Source: Candidatus Cloacimonadota bacterium (lineage in GTDB: Bacteria > Muiribacteriota > UBA6191). Taken from it: 64,000 nucleotides of DNA. The DNA is taken from contig JACFNL010000003.1 of NCBI GenBank assembly GCA_019454875.1, forward strand, positions 23,971 through 87,970. Direction: 5' to 3'. This document shows positions 19,115 through 26,516 of the stretch, in pieces. A program made the translations under genes and the position numbers. The first letter of the stretch is position 1. Every line of letters starts with the position of its first letter. The notes under the pieces were generated by a model. The model did no database searches and was not told the DNA's origin. It was given only the letters and a program-made list of their open reading frames with translations.

Positions 19115-19414
19115 TTAGGATATGTGATAAGCCGTTGCTGTGATTGAGGACAGGACTACATCCTTAGGCCAGGTTTCTTTCAGATGTAAATAAATCTGAC
19201 CATCATCCCCTATGGAAAGTCTTAAATAATGACCTTCATTAATATCTTTGACGCGAATCCCCTCGGGCAGAGATTCAATAAAAATCGAACTACTGGAACC
19301 TATTGTCAGGTTTTGGGCCATCCCTACTGGAAAATTCTGGAAGGAACCTAGTTTGTATTTTGCAGGTGAGCCGCTCAAGGCCCTAAAAAACTGCCTGCGA
19401 CTCATTTGGCTCAT
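19115..19414 (-). CDS. Small protein with twin-arginine start, unknown function
   Basis: I do not recognise this 99-residue protein. It starts MSQMSRRQFFRALSGS, a twin-arginine-like motif (SRRQFF), but no clear hydrophobic core follows, so a true Tat signal is doubtful. The remainder is short, beta-like and free of cysteine. PVGMAQNLTIGSS, IESLPEGIRVKD and HYLRLSIGDDGQIYLHLKETWP read like a small beta-sandwich. It overlaps the upstream 265-residue gene by four bases and ends ten bases before the catalytic subunit gene, so it is co-translated with the enzyme. A role in maturation, or mimicry of a Tat leader to engage the chaperone, is conceivable but only a guess. Confidence 0.6.
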   Translation of the reverse strand: MSQMSRRQFFRALSGSPAKYKLGSFQNFPVGMAQNLTIGSSSSIFIESLPEGIRVKDINEGHYLRLSIGDDGQIYLHLKETWPKDVVLSSITATAYHIS

Positions 19415-20208
19415 GCTCTCTCCCCGTAAACAGATATGGGACTGGCATCCCTTAAAGTTAAATGAGGAAACTTCTGTTTGATTTTTTGAATCAAAAGATT
19501 ACGAAAAAAACTAACGGAAGCCGAACATCCAACAGCTTCTTTGGGTTCCATTTTATAGACAAGCGCGTTTTCCAAAAGCCCTAAAAAACTCAGTTTCATC
19601 TTTTGTCTGTCAAATTCATGAACCAACAAATCAAGTTCCACCTGCATATTTTCACTAGCAGGGGCATAGCGGTCTGGATTTCTCCACATAGCATCCGTAG
19701 GAATTGGTTCTTCGTTAAAAAAAACATCTTTGCAGGTTGTGTCCCCACTCATGACGGAGTGATGACGCGCATAACCTACCTCATCGCTTAAACCAAGAAC
19801 CAGGCCATCGATGGATTCCCTAAAATATTGACAGGCCCTACTACCAAAATCCTGACCTGTTTTACAACCTGTACGCAAAAGTGCCACGGCCTTAGGCTTT
19901 ACAATCCAGTTTCCTGCAAAACATGGAATTGCAAAGGATGAGAGATGATTTTGAAAATCTTCTTTTTCCCAGGAGAGCCCTATGTGTTTTTGGTAACCTC
20001 GGCCCAATTGTGAGGAATTCAAAAACAATTGATTCAGTAATTGTTCAAATTGCTCCACTTCAAGTTCATTTAGACTGGCAATCACTTCTGATTCTGAAGA
20101 CATTTTGACATGGATGACCTGGTTGTATGCAGAAACACGAGCTCTCAACCAACGAGATTTTAAGTCCTCAATTGTACTATCTACCATTGTGTTTTCTTGC
20201 GCTTCCAT
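19411..20208 (-). CDS. Unknown protein heading the molybdoenzyme operon (ATC hydrolase/V4R-like segment)
   Basis: This 265-residue soluble protein has no signal peptide. I cannot name its family with confidence. The middle contains TGCKTGQDFGSRACQYF and SVMSGDTTCKDVFFNEE. The pattern M-x2-G-D-x2-C-x3-F recalls L-2-amino-thiazoline-4-carboxylate hydrolase-like and related small-molecule-binding domains, and cysteines at the tip of the segment could bind metal or a thiolate. The N-terminal 90 residues are helical. The start is uncertain: ATG 20208 and ATG 20187 are both possible, and neither has a good ribosome binding site. It is the first gene of the molybdoenzyme operon, directly behind the regulatory region, so it may sense or condition the system. 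Confidence 0.6.
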   Translation of the reverse strand: MEAQENTMVDSTIEDLKSRWLRARVSAYNQVIHVKMSSESEVIASLNELEVEQFEQLLNQLFLNSSQLGRGYQKHIGLSWEKEDFQNHLSSFAIPCFAGNWIVKPKAVALLRTGCKTGQDFGSRACQYFRESIDGLVLGLSDEVGYARHHSVMSGDTTCKDVFFNEEPIPTDAMWRNPDRYAPASENMQVELDLLVHEFDRQKMKLSFLGLLENALVYKMEPKEAVGCSASVSFFRNLLIQKIKQKFPHLTLRDASPISVYGERA

Positions 20209-20370
20209 AAAATAGGTATTTTTTACACTACTTTTAGCTTGAATTTCAATATAAATCTATCAAATATGGAAAATTTATATCCCATAATAGATCATTTGCT
20301 TGTCAAAATAGCGTTTGTAGGGGATTCCCCTACGATCCATAATGAGACTCTCTGAGAAACAATCTCGTCG
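20209..20370 (-). promoter_or_regulatory. Control region of the molybdoenzyme operon with 17-bp palindrome
   Basis: The AT-rich 162-base region upstream of the operon contains a perfect inverted repeat, GTAGGGGATTCCCCTAC (20317-20333), with a one-base centre. A minus-strand TTGACA-like -35 box lies at 20301-20306, eleven bases downstream of the palindrome. I find no -10 box at the normal 16-18-base spacing; TATAAA occurs at 21 bases. A promoter that needs an activator bound at the palindrome would explain this, but repression is equally possible. Confidence 0.5.
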
Positions 20371-20395
20371 ATAAAAACAAATTTGTATACTGGTG
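20371..20395 (+). repeat. Right copy of 25-bp leader repeat
   Basis: Identical to 10485-10509 and in the same orientation, with the TATACT box at 20386-20391. An AGGAG ribosome binding site (20399-20403) and ATG 20411 of the HEPN fragment follow. The -35 half seen beside the left copy is not conserved here. Confidence 0.85.
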
Positions 20396-20410
20396 GTTAG
20401 GAGTGAAACG

Positions 20411-20647
20411 ATGGCTCTGAATGTCAATCATCTAATGCGCACTGCTGACACCTTGGAGCAGGCTTTGTTCGCTATTGATAATCACAATCGAGGCGATGAT
20501 GTGCTCTTTGATCTTTATCGCAACGCTGCCATCAAGAGTTTTGAACTATCGCGCCAACCGCAACAACACTGCCCATGCTGGTCGAAGTGCACCTGTGGGC
20601 ACAATTACCCAATTCTTTTCATAGTAACATCGAAGCTGGATATGTAG
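20411..20647 (+). pseudogene. Truncated HEPN toxin gene joined out of frame to MNT gene 3' end
   Basis: The frame opens with about 50 residues of a HEPN/HI0074-type protein: LMRTADTLEQALFAIDN, then VLFDLYRNAAIKSFELS, the start of the four-helix bundle that normally reaches about 130-140 residues and ends in the R-x4-6-H RNase motif. After codon 52 the sequence enters the 109-bp repeat copied from the MNT gene, but in the wrong frame. It therefore encodes a meaningless cysteine-rich tail up to the stop at 20647. The catalytic HEPN motif is absent. This is a deletion junction, not a working gene. It shows that the locus once read promoter, HEPN, MNT. Confidence 0.8.
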
Positions 20648-20677
20648 TGCTACAGGAGGCACGGGCATAAACTGTCG
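20569..20677 (+). repeat. Right copy of 109-bp perfect direct repeat
   Basis: Identical base for base to 10753-10861. It ends exactly one base before the stop codon of the protein kinase gene on the opposite strand (20678-20680), marking the right edge of the island. Confidence 0.97.
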
Positions 20678-21892
20678 CTATTTTGCGGGGCTTTTAATGG
20701 ACAATTCAAAAGTCTTTTCAGTACGGTTCATGAATCCGTCTATCAGGGATTTAGCCGTAGGACTGGAGTGATATAACAGACCCATTCCACCGGCTTGAAC
20801 AATTAGGAATGCCATAACCCAGCGGGCACGGGCGGCCCAGTTGGATGGTTCGGGAATGTAAATAGCATCCCCTTCCAGAGTGCGGCGCATCTGGGTCTTT
20901 CTGACCATTTCCTCATGAATTTCTCTTTGAATATTGGTTAACCAGCCCTGATATTGCCTTTGGATGGAGCGAATCGGCATGTAATCGTTGATGAGGGTCA
21001 GTATTTCCTCGACAGAAACTGGTCGATCCTCGGGATCCGGGGACATCAGGGCCTCAACCATTCCCTCAATCAATGGCGATTTGCTGCTGCCTTTTTTCAG
21101 CTTTGGATTGCGCTTCTTTTCGTAGATTTCAACAATACTCTCGGAGTTTCCAAAAATGATAGGCAACCTTCTCGTCAGCATTTCCCAGCTGATTACTCCT
21201 AAGGAGTACAAATCGGCTCTGAAATCTACCTGTTTTCCCTGGGGGTTGATTTGCTCAGGAGACATATAATCCAAGGTGCCAAGCACTGTTCCTGGCAGGG
21301 TACGATTCATATCCATGTCTCTGACAATTCCAAAATCCAGAATTTTCACTTCCCCTTTGGAAGTGATGATTATATTTTCCGGCTTCAGATCACGATGACA
21401 AAACCCCCGGGAATGGCATTCAAGAAGGCCTCGGGAAATTTCTCCCAGAATATGAAAAATCACAACTTCAGGGAATGGTGCAAAGCGTTTGATCCAGTGT
21501 TTCAGAGTCTTGCCTTCCACAAAATCCATGATGATACAGACCAGATCTTCATTTTCGATCAATTCATGTACCTTGACGATCTGATGGGCATCCAGTTGCT
21601 CTAAAACCTCGTATTCTGAAATGAAGCGTTCCCGCTTTTTACGATCTTTGGCATAATCAAAGGATAAAACCTTGGCCGCATACACTTCCCCTTTGGGATC
21701 TAAAACCTTGTAGACACTGGCCATGCCCCCAGTACCTAAAGGGCGGCCCAGAATCTCATACGGCCCTATGCGCCGTAATTCCTGAGCCTGTCTCGGAGAG
21801 CTGGCATATTCCACTTCCAACACAGGTTCTTTCTGAACGGGTTTGTTAGGTAGTGGATCAATTCCTGCGATCAATGTATTTCTGGTAGCCAT
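20678..21892 (-). CDS. Membrane-anchored eukaryotic-type Ser/Thr protein kinase
   Basis: From ATG 21892 (GAGGA box upstream) the protein has 404 residues. A short N-terminal tail precedes a kinase domain (about 44-305). It has the glycine loop GTGGMASVYKV, the ATP-binding lysine in YAAKVL, the catalytic loop HRDLKPENII, DFG, and GTLDYMSPEQ in the activation segment. All key residues are present, so it should be active. A single hydrophobic segment near residues 355-375 (VMAFLIVQAGGMGLLY) and a short tail anchor it in the inner membrane with the kinase in the cytoplasm. It is transcribed alone. Its stop codon abuts the island's right repeat, so its 3' end may have been reshaped by the insertion, though the frame ends cleanly. 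Confidence 0.92.
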   Translation of the reverse strand: MATRNTLIAGIDPLPNKPVQKEPVLEVEYASSPRQAQELRRIGPYEILGRPLGTGGMASVYKVLDPKGEVYAAKVLSFDYAKDRKKRERFISEYEVLEQLDAHQIVKVHELIENEDLVCIIMDFVEGKTLKHWIKRFAPFPEVVIFHILGEISRGLLECHSRGFCHRDLKPENIIITSKGEVKILDFGIVRDMDMNRTLPGTVLGTLDYMSPEQINPQGKQVDFRADLYSLGVISWEMLTRRLPIIFGNSESIVEIYEKKRNPKLKKGSSKSPLIEGMVEALMSPDPEDRPVSVEEILTLINDYMPIRSIQRQYQGWLTNIQREIHEEMVRKTQMRRTLEGDAIYIPEPSNWAARARWVMAFLIVQAGGMGLLYHSSPTAKSLIDGFMNRTEKTFELSIKSPAK

Positions 21893-21958
21893 AACTATCC
21901 TCAATTCAATTCCGTAACAGCCCGTCCATCGTCAATGAAAAATCTTTCCTGAATACAG

Positions 21959-23461
21959 GTGCAAATATCTGTGAAAAAAGGAAATCAGGGGTTTACAAAT
22001 GCCCTTCACTCAGGGCATGTTTTGCACCACATGCGACTCTGCCTGATTCTGGATCAAAAAATTCGGGTTCCTGTTCCACCCTTGCTTGAAAAGCTCGGAC
22101 CAAATGAGTTTCAGCATTTTTATGAAGTGCTGCTAGCTGAACTGAGCGTCGATAATCCAGCCCTCTTGAAGCAGTCTCTATTTCAAAAGGGGCGGTTTTC
22201 CAAACAAAGGCAACCAAGAGAATTGATTTTCTGCCATCTACGCAAACCCAAAACCAATCCCTATCTGGAAATTCCAATAGGATGGTTGAAGGAAATTGTC
22301 GAACTTCTGAGGGGCTACGGATTTGAAGTAGAAGTGGAAAATCTCTTATGTAAGGCCGAGGCGGATTTTTCTTCCAGTATCCAGCTTATGGATTATCAGG
22401 ATTTGGCACTTAACAATCTCTTAAAGAGGCATCGCGGTATTCTGGTTGCTCCCTGTGGGGCCGGAAAAACCGTAATGAGCCTTGAGTTAATCAAAAGACG
22501 CAATCGCAGAGCACTGGTACTGGTTCACACCCTCGATCTTCTGGAGCAGTGGGTTTTGAGTGCCAAAACATTTCTAGGGATGGAGGCAGCTACCATTGGT
22601 GGAGGCAAAAAAAATATCGATTCCAGTCTGATTGTCGGAACCGTGCAATCTCTGGTTCGCGACAGAATCCTTTTGTCACGACTGTCTGAAACCTGTGGAA
22701 TTGTAGTTGTGGATGAATGCCACCACACTCCGGCCAGCACCTTTACCAAAGTTGTGGGGCTCTTAAAGCCTGAGTATTTGTATGGGGTTTCAGCCACCCC
22801 GGAACGGGAAGACGGGCTAAGCAGCATCATGCACTTTTTTCTTGGCCCAATCCTGCATCAGATCAAAACAGAATCCCTGCAAAAAACCAAACAGCTTTTA
22901 AGACCAGGATTTAAACCCATTGAAACCAGCTTCTTTTTTGCCTATGACAAAGAGGATAATGAAAGCTGGCATCAAATGATGGAAGCCTTGATCAGAGATC
23001 CAGTCCGAAACGAACTGATTGTCAGGCATCTGCTTTTGGGAATCGGCAAAAAAAATCTGATCCTCTCCTCAAGAATTGAACATCTCAACCTGCTTGTTGA
23101 ACTGCTCAAAAACAAGGCCCCCAAGGCCAGAATCGCTTTGGTTACAGGACAAACCGCCAAAAAGGAAAGGCTTGATCTGTTAAATCAGACAAGAGACGGT
23201 CAGATTGATTTTCTTTTTTCTACCCAGCTTGCCGATGAGGGTCTTGATATCCGCTGTCTGGAAAATCTGTTTTTAGTGACTCCCACCAGAAACAGCTCCA
23301 GAATCCAGCAAAGAGTAGGCCGTATCATGAGGCTTTTTGAAGGTAAAAATCCGCCTGTGGTTTATGATTTTGTGGATACCAGAACCAAGGTGCTTTTGTC
23401 TCAATACCGTAGCCGGTTTCACTCTGTATATCAAAAAATTCTGGATCTCAAACAACAGTAA
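21959..23461 (+). CDS. XPB-like superfamily 2 DNA helicase
   Basis: The protein has up to 500 residues. An N-terminal region of about 140 residues precedes two RecA-like domains. Motifs are MDYQDLAL (Q-like), VAPCGAGKTVMS (Walker A, about 163-174), VVDECHHTPASTF (DExH), YGVSATPERED (motif III) and QQRVGRIMRLF (motif VI). This is the pattern of XPB/Ssl2-type and restriction-associated helicases that unwind or translocate on duplex DNA. No nuclease domain is attached and no methylase gene lies nearby. The start is unsure: GTG 21959 gives the longest form, but no ribosome binding site is visible. ATG 22031 would give 476 residues. A small hairpin (ATGCCC...GGGCAT, about 21999-22019) lies between these candidates. 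Confidence 0.85.
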   Translation: MQISVKKGNQGFTNALHSGHVLHHMRLCLILDQKIRVPVPPLLEKLGPNEFQHFYEVLLAELSVDNPALLKQSLFQKGRFSKQRQPRELIFCHLRKPKTNPYLEIPIGWLKEIVELLRGYGFEVEVENLLCKAEADFSSSIQLMDYQDLALNNLLKRHRGILVAPCGAGKTVMSLELIKRRNRRALVLVHTLDLLEQWVLSAKTFLGMEAATIGGGKKNIDSSLIVGTVQSLVRDRILLSRLSETCGIVVVDECHHTPASTFTKVVGLLKPEYLYGVSATPEREDGLSSIMHFFLGPILHQIKTESLQKTKQLLRPGFKPIETSFFFAYDKEDNESWHQMMEALIRDPVRNELIVRHLLLGIGKKNLILSSRIEHLNLLVELLKNKAPKARIALVTGQTAKKERLDLLNQTRDGQIDFLFSTQLADEGLDIRCLENLFLVTPTRNSSRIQQRVGRIMRLFEGKNPPVVYDFVDTRTKVLLSQYRSRFHSVYQKILDLKQQ

Positions 23462-23464
23462 GGC

Positions 23465-23483
23465 AGGGGCAATTTAGGCCCCT
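23465..23483. terminator. Weak hairpin between convergent genes
   Basis: AGGGGC (23465-23470) and GCCCCT (23478-23483) form a perfect six-pair stem with a seven-base loop between the helicase and DUF3084 genes. There is no T-run on either side, so termination is uncertain. Confidence 0.35.
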
Positions 23484-23493
23484 CGGATATCAT

Positions 23494-24864
23494 CTACTGC
23501 CTGGCATCACCTTCAGAAGCGGCATGGATGATATTGTAACGGAAAGCAAAATTTCCCGATGCGTAGATATCATCATCGGTAACAATACTTAAAACAGCCT
23601 TGGGTTTTTCTTCCTTAAGCGCATCTACAAAACGGGCAAACTGGATAATCTGCTTAGGGGTACGGGGTTTAAATGGATTACCCAATACTCCCTGGGCAAA
23701 CATCAGTTTTTTGATATGCTCATCTCTTTCAAAAATGACTTTCAAAAGCTCTTCAGCTGGGGTCTGTGTATCTAAAGTCATACGATAAATCTCAACCCCG
23801 GAGGGTATTAAAAGTCGATCCTCAATGACTAAAAAACGGGCTTCTTCCAGCTTTTCACCGGCAAACACATTGTGTTCAGAAATGGGGTAAATTAATACAC
23901 CACGGGCTGTATCTACCCCGGTTTGACGGGCAGCTTCGATTTTGTCCCATAAAATCTGAACCCTCTCTTCAACCTGTACCGCAAAATTCTGCATTTCCTG
24001 AGATTGAAGAAACTGAGGCTCTATTCCAAGGGAGATCATCTGATTGCGAATCTGGGTCAACAAACCATCAAAGGCCACCAGAAACTCATCTTTTGGGGGC
24101 CTGACAGTAATCTGTAACGGATACTCTACCAGTGGCTCCATGTGGTGAATGACAATCCTTCTGGTTTCCTTCTGTTCTATAATCAGGCTCAATTCAGCAA
24201 TGGTTTCAAGGGCCTGCAAGGCTTCTTCACGCATAGAGGCCAGGCGTACCGAAAGTACCTCCAGCTCCTGCCTTGAAGACTTAAGTTCTTTTTCCAGGCC
24301 TTCAAGCTCCGTTCTGGCCGCCGATATCTGGCGATTTTTGTCCTCCACGGCTTCAAGGTACTGGGCCAACTGATTTTCCCTGGCCATAAGCTGTTCTCTT
24401 AAGACATTTTCCTCGATTAGATTTTGAGCCAGCTCAGCATCAATTTTTAACTTTTCCTGCCGTAGAAACTCAACCTCTCTTAGGGCATCCTTTTGTTCGG
24501 CTTCCATCTGAGATTTACGGCTCTCAAGATTTGTTCTTTCCAGCTCAAGAAATGCCACCTGATTTCTAAGCTCCTGATCCACTGCCAATGCCTTTTCATA
24601 GTCCCTTTGCATCTCCTGGCTTCTGGTTTTGATGAGGGCAATATCCTCTGTGAGAGCAAGTCGGACATTAGGAACAAACAGGGAGCTTAGCCCAAGTGTA
24701 CAGGCAGTGATCAGCATACCCGTAACAATCGTCATGATAACCGCTGTGTTTTTGGGGCGCATCCCCATTACACTGAGTCGTCGTTTACCAATCCGTGTTC
24801 CAATCCGGTCCCCAAGATAGGCGATGATGGCACCCATGATCAGTAATGCGGCAATTCTTAGCAT
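23494..24864 (-). CDS. DUF3084 membrane protein with long coiled coil
   Basis: The 456-residue protein begins with two membrane helices (about 1-20 and 42-63) linked by a basic loop, YLGDRIGTRIGKRRLSVMGMRPK. That loop is the hallmark of DUF3084 proteins, best known from cyanobacteria. A Glu/Lys/Leu-rich coiled coil of about 150 residues (80-235) follows, then a C-terminal globular domain of about 200 residues with GVLIYPISEHNVFAGE and IVTDDDIYASGNFAFRYNII. The function of the family is unknown; the architecture suggests a scaffold at the inner membrane. The gene diverges from the next one across only 40 bases. Confidence 0.82.
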   Translation of the reverse strand: MLRIAALLIMGAIIAYLGDRIGTRIGKRRLSVMGMRPKNTAVIMTIVTGMLITACTLGLSSLFVPNVRLALTEDIALIKTRSQEMQRDYEKALAVDQELRNQVAFLELERTNLESRKSQMEAEQKDALREVEFLRQEKLKIDAELAQNLIEENVLREQLMARENQLAQYLEAVEDKNRQISAARTELEGLEKELKSSRQELEVLSVRLASMREEALQALETIAELSLIIEQKETRRIVIHHMEPLVEYPLQITVRPPKDEFLVAFDGLLTQIRNQMISLGIEPQFLQSQEMQNFAVQVEERVQILWDKIEAARQTGVDTARGVLIYPISEHNVFAGEKLEEARFLVIEDRLLIPSGVEIYRMTLDTQTPAEELLKVIFERDEHIKKLMFAQGVLGNPFKPRTPKQIIQFARFVDALKEEKPKAVLSIVTDDDIYASGNFAFRYNIIHAASEGDARQ

Positions 24865-24904
24865 AAGGTTTGAAAAATAACAGAAGATCCAGCAGAATTA
24901 AAGC

Positions 24905-25669
24905 ATGATAAAAATGTGGAAAAAATGTTACCTGTTGTATCTTTTAACTCTACCATTAAGCTGGGGCAATGCGGGGCCATTTACATACTTTAGTATAGAA
25001 AAATTTGCCTCACAGCTGACAAATCCGGAAAAAGTTGAGTTTTCAACACCATTTCGGGTTATGCATCCAGAACTGCGCACTCAAATACTGGCCCTCAATC
25101 TAAGAGACAAGATCATTCCCCTGTATTACGATGAGAATCTGACTCAACCTGTTCATGAAGAGTTTCTGATCGCCATGACCAAACAGCAGTTTGGTCTGAA
25201 TCTGGCCCGTTTTTTTTCGGCCCGGGAAGGGGCTGAAAAAGAGTATGAGTTTGAATGGCTCATGGCACCGGAGTTTGATTATTATTCCCGCCGCCTGACC
25301 TTTTCCCTGCTTTTATTATCGGACTCAAAACCTGTATGGATTTTTGCCAAATCCATTCGTCTGCTTGATAGTGGTTATGTCAGTCTGGAAATTGATCAAC
25401 CCTGGCATCCTGCCCTTCAGGAACTGACCCGTAAGATGGATCTGGAGTTCCCCGTTCAGGAAGTTTTAAGTACAGGTCTAAATCGGGGACAGTATCTTAG
25501 CCCTAGCCGTATTTTTCACGACATGATTCTGCCCAAAAGCCCCACCCCCATTACCTATAAAGTTGAGGAAGGCCAGTCCTTTGTGGAGCAGAATCGCCGT
25601 TCCATTGGTGGCCTTTTCCTTCTGGTTTCTGTGCTTTTTTTCATTCTTGCCCCCAAGGGAAAAAACTGA
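24905..25669 (+). CDS. Exported protein with C-terminal membrane helix, unknown
   Basis: I do not recognise this 254-residue protein. It has an N-terminal signal peptide (KCYLLYLLTLPLSWGNA) and a C-terminal hydrophobic helix (SIGGLFLLVSVLFFILAP) followed by a positive tail, KGKN. It should therefore sit in the inner membrane with the middle domain in the periplasm. The middle part is mixed alpha/beta with many aromatic and charged residues (EYEFEWLMAPEFDYYSRR) and no cysteine. The start at ATG 24905 is the first of two close methionines. It converges on rlmH with ten bases between them. Confidence 0.65.
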   Translation: MIKMWKKCYLLYLLTLPLSWGNAGPFTYFSIEKFASQLTNPEKVEFSTPFRVMHPELRTQILALNLRDKIIPLYYDENLTQPVHEEFLIAMTKQQFGLNLARFFSAREGAEKEYEFEWLMAPEFDYYSRRLTFSLLLLSDSKPVWIFAKSIRLLDSGYVSLEIDQPWHPALQELTRKMDLEFPVQEVLSTGLNRGQYLSPSRIFHDMILPKSPTPITYKVEEGQSFVEQNRRSIGGLFLLVSVLFFILAPKGKN

Positions 25670-25679
25670 TTCGACCCTG

Positions 25680-26144
25680 CTATTTGTGGTAAGGCTCACC
25701 AGCCAGTATGGTGTGCGAACGATACAGTTGCTCTAAAAGCATAACCCGAAACAGCATGTGGGGGAAAATCATGGGCGAGAAAGAAAACTTCTGCTGACAG
25801 AGCTTTAAAGTGTTTTCATCAAGGCCATGACTGCCACCAATAACCAGTACAAGATCTCTGGCAGAATCTCGTACCGCTCCCATTTTGGCCGCAAAACCTT
25901 CTGTATCTATTAATAAACCTTTGGGATGAAATCCCCAGACAACTGCAGCAGGCAGTTTTTTGATTCTCTCCTGCAACAAACGATTTTCTTCGCGAAACAG
26001 ATGAATTTCATCGTTTCCCTGATGGCGGACTTCCAGTTCATAAATCTGAACACTGTGGCAATGTAAAAGCCTCTTAATATACAATTGAGCCGATGATAAC
26101 CAGGGCTCCTTCATTTTCCCCACGGCCAAAATATGAATACGCAT
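25680..26144 (-). CDS. rlmH: 23S rRNA pseudouridine-1915 N3-methyltransferase RlmH
   Basis: The 154-residue protein matches the SPOUT methyltransferase RlmH over its full length. It begins MRIHILAVGKMKEPWL, has VLVIGGSHGLDENT in the knotted S-adenosylmethionine site, and ends FRVMLLEQLYRSHTILAGEPYHK, the conserved C-terminus that contacts the ribosome. It methylates pseudouridine 1915 in helix 69 of 23S rRNA in the cytoplasm. Its ATG (26144) overlaps the ATG of the divergent hemoglobin gene by twelve bases, so both promoters must lie within the neighbouring coding sequences. Confidence 0.95.
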   Translation of the reverse strand: MRIHILAVGKMKEPWLSSAQLYIKRLLHCHSVQIYELEVRHQGNDEIHLFREENRLLQERIKKLPAAVVWGFHPKGLLIDTEGFAAKMGAVRDSARDLVLVIGGSHGLDENTLKLCQQKFSFSPMIFPHMLFRVMLLEQLYRSHTILAGEPYHK

Positions 26145-26516
26145 ACTCCCACACCTTTTAGTGAATTAAGCCTTGTATCTTTAGGCGGAATCCTGAGGTT
26201 AACTCAAATTATTGAGGACTTTTACACCAGACTGCTTAAGGATCCCATGATCGGGTTTTATTTTAAACCCTTTTCCAAAGAACAGCTGATTCAAGGCCAG
26301 GTTGAATTTGTAAGACGCGTTTTTGGGGATCGTAGTGGAACCTATGAGCTAAGGCCCCTGCTTCAGGTACATGCCCCGTTTTCACTGCTACCGGGACAGA
26401 TTGCCCGCCGCTTCCAGATTTTGAAAGAGACTCTTAAGGACTGGGAAGTGGACCCAGAAACCACAAACCGCTGGCTCACGGCAGACCAAAAAATTGGTAA
26501 AACTCTAACTCAATAA
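26133..26516 (+). CDS. Truncated hemoglobin
   Basis: The 127-residue protein has the pattern of truncated hemoglobins: IIEDFYTRLLKDPMIGFYFKPFSKEQLIQGQVEFVRRVFG, then the heme-ligand region VHAPFSLLPGQIARRF (His of VHAP as proximal ligand), then the H helix. The phenylalanine-tyrosine pair early in the protein would line the distal pocket. Such proteins bind oxygen or nitric oxide and often help detoxify reactive nitrogen. That may matter in a cell carrying a nitrite/nitrate-type enzyme, although the two loci are not linked. It starts twelve bases inside the divergent rlmH gene and ends seven bases inside the next convergent gene. Confidence 0.85.
   Translation: MNTHTPTPFSELSLVSLGGILRLTQIIEDFYTRLLKDPMIGFYFKPFSKEQLIQGQVEFVRRVFGDRSGTYELRPLLQVHAPFSLLPGQIARRFQILKETLKDWEVDPETTNRWLTADQKIGKTLTQ

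Noticed and set aside
20411..20647. A short complete gene for a cysteine-rich protein
   Set aside because: The cysteines come from reading the MNT repeat in the wrong frame; this is a deletion junction.
10485..20677. The island as an insertion sequence, integron or phage
   Set aside because: No transposase, integrase, terminal inverted repeats or phage genes are present; only direct repeats of toxin-antitoxin origin are seen.
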